DNA of 64,000 nt, taken from Pseudomonadota bacterium. GTDB taxonomy: Bacteria; Myxococcota_A; Polyangia; Polyangiales; Polyangiaceae. The DNA is taken from the NCBI GenBank assembly GCA_023431345.1, contig JAEYWK010000010.1:33062-97061 (forward strand), given 5' to 3'. Both the position numbers and the translations under genes were made by a program. Numbering within the stretch: the stretch's first letter is position 1; each line of letters starts with the position of its first letter. Below the pieces are notes generated by a model, which worked only from the letters and a program-made list of their open reading frames with translations, ran no database searches and had not been told where the DNA came from. Shown one piece after another: positions 54,328 to 64,000 of the stretch.

Positions 54328-54600
54328 TTACTCCGGATCGAGCTCGCGCACGACCGGCGAGCCCTTGTCGTCGAGCGCGAGCAGCTCTTCGACGCGCTTC
54401 TCCGCCGCGTCGAGCTGGGCTTGGGAAGAGCGCGATAGACGCGTGCCCTCTTCGAACAGCGACAGCGACTGCTCGAGCGAGAGGTCTCCGCTCTCGAGAC
54501 GCTCGACGATTTGGGTCAAGCGCTTGAGCGCTTCCTCGAAGCCGAGCGCTTCGGGCTCACCGTCGACGGGCACGGCTCGGGTGGCGGTAGCTTTCTTCAT
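54328..54600 (-). CDS. xseB: exodeoxyribonuclease VII small subunit
   Basis: XseB works with XseA to degrade single-stranded DNA. The 90-residue protein has the two-helix family pattern FEEALKRLTQIVERLESGDL and LEQSLSLFEEGTRLSRSSQA. Length normal. The large subunit gene xseA is not next to it, which is less usual but seen elsewhere. Its start overlaps the HEAT-repeat gene stop by 4 bases, and cinA-like follows after 3 bases. Confidence 0.9.
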   Translation of the reverse strand: MKKATATRAVPVDGEPEALGFEEALKRLTQIVERLESGDLSLEQSLSLFEEGTRLSRSSQAQLDAAEKRVEELLALDDKGSPVVRELDPE

Positions 54601-56624
54601 GGGCGAGCTCCCGCACCGTTCACCCGATCCTCGAGAAGCGCAAGCCTGACCTCCACCCGCGCCGGATCCACCCCCGGTATCAGCGCGACGCCGTCAGGGT
54701 CGGCCACGACCGGTAAAGCGACGCCCGCGCCGAGCTTGAGCGCGGCCGCGGGCAGGGTACTGGGCGACAGGCCACGGTTGCGGGACAGCTCGAGCCAAAC
54801 CGCGTCGGAGCCTGCCCCCGCGGTCGCGGTCGCGAGCGCGTGGCCAGTGAGGGCTAGACGCGCCGCTTCGCGCACGCGGCGCGAGCCGTCGAGCTCAGCG
54901 GCCAAGCGCAGAGGGCGCAGGCGGACCGGCTCTGGGCGCTGGCTGAGGGCGACGACGGCCGCGTGTCGCACGTTCTCGTCGGGCTCGAAGCGGTAGGCGT
55001 TCTCGATCGAGCCGAGCGCCTCCGGAGCTCTCGCCTGCCCCAAGCCGAGCAGCGCATGAGCGCGCAGCCACGGATCACCGCTCGCGAGCAGCTCGCGAAC
55101 CAGCGGCGCGAGGTCTGCGTCTTGCCGGGCCGCCAGCGCCGCCGCCGCCAACCACGCGGCGGGCCCCGCTTCGTGGGTGAGCTCGAGCAGCACCGGCGTC
55201 GGCACCAGGTTGGCAGCGCGAGGGTCGGCGATGCCTATCGCGAGCGCAGTGCGCAAAGACGGGGACGTCTCGCGGAGCAGCCGCGTGACCGCTAGCCGCG
55301 CCGGCTCCCCCGCAGACGCCAGCTTCGCCGCGGCCCGCACCAGCACCGGATCGGTCGAACGAAGCGACGTCGCCAGTGACTCGGGCGAGAAAATGGCGCG
55401 AGCCAGGACCCACGCCGCGCGCTCGGCCGGCACCCGCGAGCGCTCGAGCTCAGGCATCAACGCCTGTAGCGCCGGCGATTCTTCACCCAAGCGCGGCTGC
55501 CTCAGGGCGAGCCCGCGCACGGCGAAGCTGCGCAAGCTCGGTTCGCTCAGCGCGCGCTCCAAGCGACGCCGGGCGCGCTCTCCCGGCGCCCGCGACAACG
55601 CATGAATCGCGAGGCCGGCCGTGTCCGGGGCGGCGAGCGCTTGCTCGATGCGGGCTTCGGCCCAGTCGCCCGCGCGCGCAAACGCCGTGAGCAGCTCGAA
55701 GGCGCGCTCGGGCTGCCGCTGAGCCGAGAGCGCGGCGGGGGCCCGAACGCGACCGGCGCTCGCCAAGAACGTCGCGAGCGCGAGGCTGAGGCCGCTCTCG
55801 CTCTTCGCGAGCTCCGTCAGCGCATCCGTCGCCTCGGGTGCAGTGTGCTCGGTCAAGATTTGCGCCGCCGCCGAGAGCAGCACCGGTTGCCGCTCCGACC
55901 GCAGCCAGTGACGCGCGAGCTCCACCACTTCCGGCTCACCCAGCCGATCCAGCGCCAGCGCAGCGGCCGCGCGCGCTTCGGGCGATCCACGCCGCACCGT
56001 GTCGCGCAGGTAGCCTTCGGCGCGCTGATCAGCGAGGGCGCCCAGCGCGTCACACAGCTCTTTCGTCGCCGCCCCTGGTGCCCGGAGCAGCGGGGCGAGG
56101 TCGCGCGGGGGATTGTCGAGCAAGGCCGCCTTCGCCAGCTCGGCGGCGCGCCCCGGCTTCTTCAACGCGCGGCCCAGCGCTGAAAGCGCCGCCGCCTCAC
56201 CCGAACGCGCCAGCGCGAGCGCGGCCGAGCTTTGGACCCACTCCGAGAGCGGCCCTGCGTCGGCCTCGACCGGCGGCGACGACAGCGCGCGCACGAGCGC
56301 AGCCTGCGCCAGGGAGTGCTTGGCGTGGGGAGCGAGCGCGCGCACGGCAGCCAGATGCTCCTCCGCGCCGCGCGCCGCTCCGCCCGGATCGAGCGCGCGC
56401 GCGAGCAGCTCGATGGCGCGAGGGGTACCGAGCGCCGACAGCCTCGCGAAGCCGCGCAAGCGCTCGGCGGAAGAGTCACCGGACAGGAGCCGCTCCGCGG
56501 CCGGCGCGCCGAGCTCGCCGAGCAAGGAAGACTTGTTCTCCGGCTCGCGCGCGGAGGCGCCGCTGCTCAGGGCCAGCAGCGCCAGCAACGCCAAGGTCGC
56601 GCTCGCGCGAAGCCCGCGGCTCAC
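54597..56624 (-). CDS. exported HEAT-repeat protein
   Basis: A signal peptide (ALLALLALSSGASA, residues 10-24) leads to about 640 residues of helical repeats (RGFARLSALGTPRAIELLAR, EARAAAALALDRLGEPEVVE, PWLRAHALLGLGQARAPEAL), each about 30-35 residues, typical of HEAT/PBS-lyase-like arrays. The GTG start overlaps the OmpA-like stop by 4 bases (GTGA), so translation is coupled. The C-terminus overlaps xseB. A scaffold role in the periplasm is likely, with no partner identifiable. Confidence 0.75.
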   Translation of the reverse strand: MSRGLRASATLALLALLALSSGASAREPENKSSLLGELGAPAAERLLSGDSSAERLRGFARLSALGTPRAIELLARALDPGGAARGAEEHLAAVRALAPHAKHSLAQAALVRALSSPPVEADAGPLSEWVQSSAALALARSGEAAALSALGRALKKPGRAAELAKAALLDNPPRDLAPLLRAPGAATKELCDALGALADQRAEGYLRDTVRRGSPEARAAAALALDRLGEPEVVELARHWLRSERQPVLLSAAAQILTEHTAPEATDALTELAKSESGLSLALATFLASAGRVRAPAALSAQRQPERAFELLTAFARAGDWAEARIEQALAAPDTAGLAIHALSRAPGERARRRLERALSEPSLRSFAVRGLALRQPRLGEESPALQALMPELERSRVPAERAAWVLARAIFSPESLATSLRSTDPVLVRAAAKLASAGEPARLAVTRLLRETSPSLRTALAIGIADPRAANLVPTPVLLELTHEAGPAAWLAAAALAARQDADLAPLVRELLASGDPWLRAHALLGLGQARAPEALGSIENAYRFEPDENVRHAAVVALSQRPEPVRLRPLRLAAELDGSRRVREAARLALTGHALATATAGAGSDAVWLELSRNRGLSPSTLPAAALKLGAGVALPVVADPDGVALIPGVDPARVEVRLALLEDRVNGAGARP

Positions 56625-58546
56625 GGCTTGGTGCTCGGTTTCTTGGCCGGCTTGGCCTCGGTGATGGCAAAGCCCACGCCGCGAGCGGCGGCGCCCGGCA
56701 GCTTGGCGACCGCCGAGAAGCTCACGCTCTCGGCGACGTCGTCGCGATGCGCCAGGCTTCGCAGCGAGAGCACGATCGCGGAGCTCTGACTGAGAGCCTC
56801 TTGCTCCGCTTTCGGAGTCGCATTTTTGGGACGCACCCCGACGAGCAGCGTGACGCCGGGCGTGCTGCGCAGCGCTTCCACGATCGCGCGCAGCACCACC
56901 TTGGATTTTTCGGTCAGCTCGCTCGAGCGCGGCGCTCTCTCGAACGCGATCGCAGGCGTCACCAGCAAGCTCGCGCTCTTCTCGTCTCGCTTCACGAGCG
57001 GCGGGCGCGGCTTGTTCGGATCCGCGTCGGGGCACCCATCGTCGTCTTCGAAGCCGTCGAACGTCTCGGGAGCCTCCGGGCACTTGTCGACCGCGTCGTC
57101 GTAGCCGTCACCGTCTTGGTCGGGGCTCGGGCAGCCCGACAGCTTGGCGTCTTCGCGCGCGATGCCGGGTTGGTTCGGACAAGCATCGTCCGCGTCTCTG
57201 ATCCCGTCACCGTCATTGTCGGGATCCGGGCAGCCGTCTTCGTCCTCGAAGCCGTCGCGGTCTTCGGCTCGCTTCGGGCACTTGTCGTCGGCGTCGTAGA
57301 TGCCGTCCATGTCGCGATCACGCGGCGGGCAGCCGCGCAGCTTGGGATCGCTCGAGTCCGGCCCTGCCTCGCGCGGACAGGCGTCGCTCACGTCCGGAAT
57401 CCCGTCGTGGTCGTCGTCGGGATCGATGCAGCCGTCCTCATCCTCGAACTGATCGAGGTCCTCCTTCTCCCCGGGGCATTTGTCGGTGTCGTCGCCGACC
57501 CCATCGTCATCGTTGTCGAAGTCGGGGCAGCCGTCGGAGTCTTGGAAGCCGTCACGATCTTCCGCCAGCTCGGCGCATTCGTCTTTGTCGTCTTCGATGC
57601 CGTCTCCATCGGCGTCGAGAAAGCGCGGCGCCCACCCGATACCGAGCACGCCGCGCACCGAGGGCACGCCGACGGCGGAGTTGAGCGGCGCCTCCACCCC
57701 CGCCAGCAGCGAAACTTCGCCGGGCGTGTAGCGGACGACCGCGCCGATCGCAGCGGGGCTCGCGGCGCTGGCTGCAAAGCTCGGCGTGAGGCCGACCGCA
57801 CCGTGCGTTTCGATCGACCAGCTGAAGCGCCCCGTCTTGTCCCAACCGAGCGCTTGAGGCCGCAGCACCACGGCGGCGCCCCACGGCAGCTCGTGGCCGA
57901 AGCCTCGCTCCCCGTAGCTGATCTCGCTGCCGCGCACCTTGACGCCGACGGTCGCCCGCAGCGTGAGCGCCACGAGACCCAGCTCCGAGAGCAAACGCAG
58001 CTCGCCGGTCGCGCTGTCTTCCGACAGGTAAGAGGTCGGATCGCCGGTCGGTAGCGTCACCTTGCCGAGCGCGCCGAGCGCAAAGCCGCCCAAGTCACCG
58101 GCCGGCAGCAAGATGGCCTTGGCCGACAGCGCGACGTCTCCGAGCGCGCTCGTCGGCAGCGAAGCGGCGCCGCTCAAGCGATCGCTCAAGTCGGTGCCGT
58201 CTTGGTAGATGGCGCTCGGGAGCGAAACCCCGAGCGCGATGCGATCACCCAGGCCGATGCCGAACAGGTAGTCGAGCGAGAGCTGGTGACGAACGGGCAC
58301 CGCGACCTCGTTGCCCGCACCGTCTTCGAGCACCACGAGCCGATGGGCGTACGACGCCACCACCGCCGCGTTCCAGTTGAGCGGCCCTGGAGCCCTGGCC
58401 GGCTCCGTGTAGAGCCCCCCCGCCTCATCGGTGGGCAGCTCGAAGCGCCGAAGATTCAAGGCCGGGACGTCGGCGGCCCGCGCGGGCCACGCCGCGAGCA
58501 GCCCGCCGAGCAGCACCGACAGACACCACCAGCCGCTTCCGCGCAT
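56621..58546 (-). CDS. outer-membrane protein with thrombospondin type 3 repeats
   Basis: The signal peptide ends in ARAAD (residue 25). Residues 30-310 are beta-rich, like an N-terminal barrel (IGLGDRIALGVSLP, WGAAVVLRPQALGWD). Residues 310-520 contain calcium-binding type 3 repeats of the form DxDxDGxxDxxDxCP (DADGDGIEDDKDECAELAED, DRDMDGIYDADDKC). The last 110 residues contain an OmpA-like region without a clear peptidoglycan-binding NPxNRR motif (SKVVLRAIVEALRSTPGVTL). First gene of an overlapping operon with HEAT, xseB and cinA-like genes. Confidence 0.8.
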   Translation of the reverse strand: MRGSGWWCLSVLLGGLLAAWPARAADVPALNLRRFELPTDEAGGLYTEPARAPGPLNWNAAVVASYAHRLVVLEDGAGNEVAVPVRHQLSLDYLFGIGLGDRIALGVSLPSAIYQDGTDLSDRLSGAASLPTSALGDVALSAKAILLPAGDLGGFALGALGKVTLPTGDPTSYLSEDSATGELRLLSELGLVALTLRATVGVKVRGSEISYGERGFGHELPWGAAVVLRPQALGWDKTGRFSWSIETHGAVGLTPSFAASAASPAAIGAVVRYTPGEVSLLAGVEAPLNSAVGVPSVRGVLGIGWAPRFLDADGDGIEDDKDECAELAEDRDGFQDSDGCPDFDNDDDGVGDDTDKCPGEKEDLDQFEDEDGCIDPDDDHDGIPDVSDACPREAGPDSSDPKLRGCPPRDRDMDGIYDADDKCPKRAEDRDGFEDEDGCPDPDNDGDGIRDADDACPNQPGIAREDAKLSGCPSPDQDGDGYDDAVDKCPEAPETFDGFEDDDGCPDADPNKPRPPLVKRDEKSASLLVTPAIAFERAPRSSELTEKSKVVLRAIVEALRSTPGVTLLVGVRPKNATPKAEQEALSQSSAIVLSLRSLAHRDDVAESVSFSAVAKLPGAAARGVGFAITEAKPAKKPSTKP

Positions 58547-58702
58547 CTGTGCGAGGTTACTCAGCGGATCGCCTGCCAGGCCAGCAGAATAGCAGCGAAT
58601 CTGCGGCTCATTTCCGCGGCTCGGGACGCCCGCTCACCCCCGCCAGCCCGCCCGCTGCCAAAGGTTGCGCGAAAGCCCCGTTCGGCATATCGAGAACGCC
58701 AC

Positions 58703-59973
<1,271 letters not shown>

Positions 59974-59977
<4 letters not shown>

Positions 59978-60603
59978 AAAAGCCGCCACTGACGATCGCG
60001 ATCCCGAAGGGTCGCGTCACCAAGGTGCTCTCTCCGCTGTTCAAGGCCGCCGGCCTCGACACCTCCGCCCTCGGCGACGACGACCGACGCCTGGTGCGAG
60101 AGAGCCAGGACGGCTCGCTGCGCTTCTTGCTGCTGAAGCCGGACGACGTGCCCACCTACGTCGAGTACGGCGCCGCCGACCTGGGCGTGAGCGGGCGTGA
60201 CGTCTTGCGCGAGCGCCGCTGCGACCTCTACCAACCGCTCGACTTGGGTATCGGCAAATGCCGCATGGTCGTGGCCGCGCAAGCCGGCGCCGTGCTGCCC
60301 GACGTGCCGCGCATCGCGACCAAGTTCCCGCGCGTCGCCAGCGAATATTACGCCTCGCGCGGCATTCAAGCCGAGATCATTTACGTCGGCGGCTCGGTCG
60401 AGCTCGCGCCCATCGTCGGCCTGTCCGACGCCATCGTCGACTTGGTGGAGTCCGGAGCCACGCTGCGCGAGAACGGCCTCGTCGAGGTAGAGACCATCTT
60501 CGACGTCTCGAGCGTACTGGTCGCCAACCGCTCACTCTTCAAGCTCCGCCACTCCGAGATCCAACCCCTCGTCGAGAAGCTGCGCCAAGCCGTCGGCGGC
60601 TGA
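59974..60603 (+). CDS. hisG: ATP phosphoribosyltransferase, short form
   Basis: HisG performs the first step of histidine synthesis from ATP and PRPP. LTIAIPKGRVTKVLSPLF, VEYGAADLGVSGRDVLRE, IIYVGGSVELAPIVGLSDAI and TLRENGLVEVE are family blocks. At 209 residues it lacks the C-terminal regulatory domain, so it needs the HisRS-like partner HisZ, which is not in the window. The ATG overlaps the murA TGA as ATGA, tying histidine and cell-wall genes into one transcript. A hairpin follows after about 60 bases. Confidence 0.92.
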
Positions 60604-60662
60604 GTTTCTCCCCGGCGCGCGCGGCAATTCGCGCCATGGCAACGCGCGACGCCGTGGCGACG

Positions 60663-60683
60663 CGGGGGCTCCGTCGGCCCCCG
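60663..60683 (+). terminator. possible terminator after hisG
   Basis: CGGGGGC and GCCCCCG form a 7-bp stem around TCCGTCG. It lies 60 bases after the hisG stop and has no U-tract. Confidence 0.3.
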
Positions 60684-60775
60684 TCGGCGCTACGGCCGAG
60701 CCGTATTCAAGCTCACTTCGCGGGACCCGCGGCGAGCGGGAGCTGGCCCGAGCCGTGCTTGACGCGGCTCATCCC

Positions 60776-61648
60776 ATGAAGTGGCAACGCGGCTACCAGA
60801 GCAGTGACGTCGACGACAATCGCGGACGCCGAGGCCTCGGCGGCTTGGGCGGCGCGGGCCTGTTGGGGCCGGCGCTGTCCATCGGCTCTCGCTTCGGCAT
60901 TCCCGGCATCATCGTGGCGCTCGGCGTCGTGTTCGTGCTGCCTCGGCTGATGGACGCGAGCCCTCAAGCGCTGACCCCGAGCCAGGGCACCGCCGAGAGT
61001 CGCGCGTCGAACGACGAGCAGAAGCAGTTCATCTCGTTCGTGTTCGACGACGCCCAGCGCACCTGGGGTGAGCTCTTGGCCAATGGCCCGCGGCCGTATC
61101 AGAAGGCGCGCCTGGTGCTGTTCTCCGACCGCACCGCGTCGGGCTGCGGCTCGGCGAGCGCCGCCGTCGGTCCCTTCTACTGTCCCCCCGACCACAAGGT
61201 GTACATCGACCTCAGCTTCTACGATGAGCTGGCGCGCCGCTTCGAAGCGCCAGGAGACTTTGCGCAAGCCTACGTCATCGCGCACGAGGTCGGGCACCAC
61301 GTGCAGAACCTGCTCGGCATCGAGCGCGCCGTGCGCCAAGCGGGTGGCCCGCGCGAGGGCGTCGAAAGTAACGCGGTCAAGCTCGAGCTGCAGGCGGATT
61401 GCTTCGCCGGCATCTGGGCGCACTCGAGCCAGCGACGCGATCTGCTCGAGGCCGGCGACATCGATGAAGGGCTTGCCGCGGCGGCCGCCGTGGGCGACGA
61501 CCGGCTTCAAAAGCAGGCCACCGGCGCCGTTCAACCCGAAACCTGGACGCACGGCTCGGCCGCGCAGCGCTCGCAGTGGTTCCGGCGTGGCTACAGCTCG
61601 GGCCGCCTCGCGGAATGCGATCCGTTCGAAGGCCGCCTCGGCGGCTGA
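60776..61648 (+). CDS. neutral zinc metallopeptidase (YpfJ family)
   Basis: A membrane-anchored metalloprotease-like protein. Residues 40-60 are a hydrophobic helix, and the zinc motif HEVGHH sits at 170-175 with the third ligand region ELQADCFAGIWA, as in the YpfJ/PF04228 family. CGSASAAVGPFYCPPDHKVY contains the Cys pair and the conserved PFYCP. The ATG is preferred over one 21 bases upstream, since the family starts near MxWQxGxxSxDVDD. 290 residues, normal. Substrate unknown. Confidence 0.88.
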   Translation: MKWQRGYQSSDVDDNRGRRGLGGLGGAGLLGPALSIGSRFGIPGIIVALGVVFVLPRLMDASPQALTPSQGTAESRASNDEQKQFISFVFDDAQRTWGELLANGPRPYQKARLVLFSDRTASGCGSASAAVGPFYCPPDHKVYIDLSFYDELARRFEAPGDFAQAYVIAHEVGHHVQNLLGIERAVRQAGGPREGVESNAVKLELQADCFAGIWAHSSQRRDLLEAGDIDEGLAAAAAVGDDRLQKQATGAVQPETWTHGSAAQRSQWFRRGYSSGRLAECDPFEGRLGG

Positions 61649-62332
61649 TCAGCGCTTGAGCGCCCAGGAAAGCTGAATCAACGTGCTGCCGGCCGCGCGC
61701 TGCTCGGCGTGGACCATGGCCTTGAGCGCGTCATGCTCGCCGCAGAGCCGCTCTTTCGGGCCACGCTTCCAGACGCGCTTCTCGACGTGCAGCCCGAGCT
61801 CGCGCAAGCGCGGCAAGTAGAAGTCACTCACCGCGCGGGGCGCGGCCGCGGCGGCGAGCTCGAGCCGTACGCTGCAGAGCGGCGGCAGGGCGAGCTCGAG
61901 CTCCCGCATCGCGCGCGCGGCCTCGAGCGCGTAAAATTCGAGCAAGTGCGAGCGCGGAAAGCGCGGCAGCGGGATCTCCGACGCGTCGCCCGTCACGTCC
62001 GTGCCGCGCCGGCGATGTGGCACGTTCGGGATCCACAAACCGGCCGGGGCATAGGCGACGACGCCGCTGTCGTAGTCCGCGGCGTCGACCGCGCACAGGG
62101 AATCCGGCGTCACGAGCACGCCGCGTTCATCGCGGTGACGTCGGAGCAGCTGCTCGCCCAACGCTCGCCACAAGAGCTCGCTGGCCCGATCCGTATCGGT
62201 GAGCTCCGAAAATTCGACCGACCAGCCCAGCACGAGCAAGTCAGCGCGGTGATGCTCCACGACCCAGCCCGCCCGCGCGCGAAGCGGGGGCCGGCGCTGC
62301 AGCTTGAGGAACACCCGGCTGCGCTCGGTCAT
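61649..62332 (-). CDS. hypothetical protein
   Basis: A 227-residue soluble protein. Its stop is directly adjacent to the convergent peptidase stop. LLWRALGEQLLRRHRDERGV, YAPAGLWIPNVPHRRRG and LELALPPLCSVRLELAAAAA show no domain I recognise. No signal peptide or membrane helix. Codon use is like the neighbours, so a real gene is likely. It lies 9 bases downstream of the SUMF1-like gene and probably shares its transcript. Confidence 0.5.
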   Translation of the reverse strand: MTERSRVFLKLQRRPPLRARAGWVVEHHRADLLVLGWSVEFSELTDTDRASELLWRALGEQLLRRHRDERGVLVTPDSLCAVDAADYDSGVVAYAPAGLWIPNVPHRRRGTDVTGDASEIPLPRFPRSHLLEFYALEAARAMRELELALPPLCSVRLELAAAAAPRAVSDFYLPRLRELGLHVEKRVWKRGPKERLCGEHDALKAMVHAEQRAAGSTLIQLSWALKR

Positions 62333-62341
62333 GGCGACCCC

Positions 62342-63292
62342 TCATGGTAGCGCAGCGTCCTTGCAGCAGCGAAAGCCGATGAAGTAATATTTGAAGTCCG
62401 GCGGGTGGCTCGTCGTCACCGGGCGGCACGCGTTGCGCACGTGCCCCCACGCGCCGCCCTTCAGCGCGGCAAACCGCGAGCGCTTGCCGGGGCGCGGCGC
62501 GTCGGCGCGCACCCACTCGTCGACGTTGCCGGTCAGGTCGAAGACCCCGAAACCACTGACGCATTCCGGCTTGCCCCCGCTCGCCACGCTGCGATCCAAC
62601 CTTCTTAGCTCGGCGGCTCGAACCTGTGGATCTTCGGAGTAAACGCGAGACAGGCTCGGATCGACCCACTTGTTGTCGATGTTGCATTTCTGCGGATCGC
62701 GGCTCCAGCCGTACGGGAACGGCGTTTCGTCGGGCCCTTCGCAAGCCGCCACCCACTCGCTCTCCCAACACACGCGTTTGCCCTCGGCGGCGCAGCTCGC
62801 TTCAGCGTCGAAGAAGCTGACCATCACCGGCGGCTTGTCACCCTGTCGGTTCGGATACTCGAACTGATCGATGCAGTAGTCGAGCGCCACGCGCGGGGCT
62901 TTGCAGTCGCTCTTACCTTCCCGGAAGCGGTGGCAGATGGTGATTCGGTTGGGCTGGTCGTACTCTTTATCGACGCACTCGCGCTCCATCTTGGGGCAGA
63001 ACGACGCTTTCACGTGCGCCATACCCTCCGGGCAGGCGCGAGCGGGCTCATCCGCGTCGACGACGGGCGCGCTGGACTCCGCCGCCGACTCGCGACTCAC
63101 GTCGACGGGCGACGAGGGCGGGCGCGAAGGCGAGGCAGACGCGGAAGCGCTCACGGTCGACAGGGCGGGCGCCGGCGGGGCGGGCGCCGGGCGCGACGCG
63201 CTACTCGGCTCAGGACGCTGTCCGCAGGCCAGCAACGCGAGCGCACCGAGCCCCCAAGTTGCCGAGCTACGGCGGCGGCGCGTCCAAGACAA
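62342..63292 (-). CDS. SUMF1/formylglycine-generating-enzyme-like lipoprotein
   Basis: The signal peptide ends in LALLAC (Cys23), with a Pro/Ser/Ala spacer. The SUMF1-type domain is clear: YCIDQFEYPN, SCAAEGKRVCWESEWVAACE, DLTGNVDEWVRAD, LKGGAWGHVRNACRPVTTSH and YYFIGFRCC. A Cys occupies the RNACRPV position, but the paired Cys arrangement of true FGEs cannot be confirmed. The start is TTG, 26 bases inside the upstream HhH gene. Second such protein here, related in style to the one at 33 kb. Confidence 0.78.
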   Translation of the reverse strand: MSWTRRRRSSATWGLGALALLACGQRPEPSSASRPAPAPPAPALSTVSASASASPSRPPSSPVDVSRESAAESSAPVVDADEPARACPEGMAHVKASFCPKMERECVDKEYDQPNRITICHRFREGKSDCKAPRVALDYCIDQFEYPNRQGDKPPVMVSFFDAEASCAAEGKRVCWESEWVAACEGPDETPFPYGWSRDPQKCNIDNKWVDPSLSRVYSEDPQVRAAELRRLDRSVASGGKPECVSGFGVFDLTGNVDEWVRADAPRPGKRSRFAALKGGAWGHVRNACRPVTTSHPPDFKYYFIGFRCCKDAALP

Positions 63293-63962
63293 GGTGCGGC
63301 AGCATACGCTTCAAGCCGCGCGGGCCAATGCCTTTGACGCGCAAAAGATCGGTGGGCTGCTTGAATCGCTTCAGCTTCGTGCGCAGCGCGACGATCGCCT
63401 CTGCGCGCCGCATGCCGATCCCGGGCAGACGCGTCAGCTCGGCGGCCGACGCCACGTTGAGCACCACTCGTCCATCGGCCAACACGCCGGCCAGCGCGGG
63501 CGCGCTAACCTCCGCGGGTACGGCGGGGCCCCCCGCGGCGCCCGCCGGAGCCGGAGCCGAGGCCTGGGCCGACGCCGTGCTCGACGCGCCCGCTCGTGCG
63601 TGCGGGCCCGAGCTTGCCGGCGCCGCGTGCGCCGCGTGGGCTGCATGCGCGGGCGCCGGATGCTCCGAACTGGCTGCTTCTGGCGCCGTGGGCTTCAGCC
63701 AGCTCGTGCCGAGCGCGAGCACCAGCGTGCTCGCGTCCTCGGGCAGCGGCCTGCCGGGCTTCGCGTAGGTCGTCGCCACCACCCCGATGCCGGCCAGCAC
63801 CGACAAGAGCGCGCCCATCCCCGCCAGCCGCGCCGCTGGCTCCAGCCACACGCTTTGGCGCACCCGCGCGAGCCACGAGCCGGTCGGCGCTTCGCGCTGG
63901 CACGAGCGCGAAGCCTGCGTTTCTTCCACGTCTACCCGCCATTCGAAATCGTCGATCGCCAT
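63267..63962 (-). CDS. ComEA-like helix-hairpin-helix protein
   Basis: Residues about 160-230 contain two helix-hairpin-helix units: NVASAAELTRLPGIGMRRAE and DLLRVKGIGPRGLKRM, the double HhH of ComEA-type DNA-binding proteins. A hydrophobic segment (AGMGALLSVLAGIGVVATTY) lies near residue 50 as a membrane anchor, followed by an Ala/Pro-rich linker. In competence systems such proteins bind incoming DNA outside the membrane; no other com gene is near. The ATG is favoured over a start 33 bases upstream. Overlaps the SUMF1-like start. Confidence 0.78.
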   Translation of the reverse strand: MAIDDFEWRVDVEETQASRSCQREAPTGSWLARVRQSVWLEPAARLAGMGALLSVLAGIGVVATTYAKPGRPLPEDASTLVLALGTSWLKPTAPEAASSEHPAPAHAAHAAHAAPASSGPHARAGASSTASAQASAPAPAGAAGGPAVPAEVSAPALAGVLADGRVVLNVASAAELTRLPGIGMRRAEAIVALRTKLKRFKQPTDLLRVKGIGPRGLKRMLPHLVLDAPPP

Positions 63963-64000
63963 CGAACCGTCCTCCCAAAAACGTGCGCGAGCCACGGCGT

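Noticed and set aside
55838..58054. 738-codon plus-strand open frame across the HEAT and thrombospondin-repeat genes
   Set aside because: Runs opposite two well-supported genes and is Arg/Pro/Ala-rich without any motif.

Overview
The window is about 64 kb of very GC-rich DNA with dense GC3-biased genes, many lipoproteins with Gly/Ser/Ala/Pro-rich linkers, AgmX/PglI-type C-terminal domains, SUMF1-like lipoproteins, thrombospondin type 3 repeat outer membrane proteins and a short-form HisG. That combination points to a myxobacterium (Myxococcota, probably the Polyangiales/Sorangium side). The assignment is by gene style only; no rRNA is present. Most of the window reads as ordinary chromosome, with a small accessory patch at about 27.8-31.0 kb.

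Layout. 0-6 kb: a partial gene, a secreted trypsin-like protease, a small AgmX-like protein, a long regulatory stretch rich in GTGAC/GTCAC boxes ahead of a winged-helix regulator, greB, an AsmA-like envelope protein and gpsA. 6-13 kb: lipoproteins, mntP, a methyltransferase and gluQ. 13-17 kb: a POT-family transporter, a site-2 protease with CBS domains, a divergent control region with a perfect palindrome and a good sigma-54 promoter match, and an alpha/beta hydrolase, followed by a MITE-like inverted-repeat element. 17-27.8 kb: lipoproteins, a fatty acid hydroxylase/rlmD pair, a ferredoxin, a Ser/Asp/Cys-repeat surface protein and a DUF2254-like membrane protein.

27.8-31.1 kb (accessory): a lipoprotein gene with an apparent frameshift, a type IV toxin-antitoxin pair of the AbiE family with two palindromic operator copies directly upstream, a 48-codon remnant that resembles the start of a large DEAD/DEAH helicase, and tRNA-Cys with its 3' end facing this patch. 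This is the best candidate for horizontally acquired defence DNA in the window.

31-42.7 kb: metallo-beta-lactamase-fold hydrolase, YqgE/AlgH, pcm, SUMF1-like protein, SRPBCC protein, a luciferase-like monooxygenase with a TetR-type palindrome over its start codon, a pyridoxamine-phosphate-oxidase-like protein, a strong terminator, tRNA-Ala(CGC), dnaK, and a coupled pair of a Cys-rich lipoprotein and a myxobacterial helix-turn-helix-like protein. 42.8-58.5 kb: envelope proteins, an RluA-type pseudouridine synthase, a PP2C-cyclic-nucleotide-binding fusion coupled to a FecR-like lipoprotein, radC, cinA-like, xseB, a HEAT-repeat protein and an OmpA-like protein, largely as overlapping minus-strand operons. 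58.7-64 kb: murA-hisG (overlapping), a zinc metallopeptidase, a second SUMF1-like lipoprotein and a ComEA-like helix-hairpin-helix protein.
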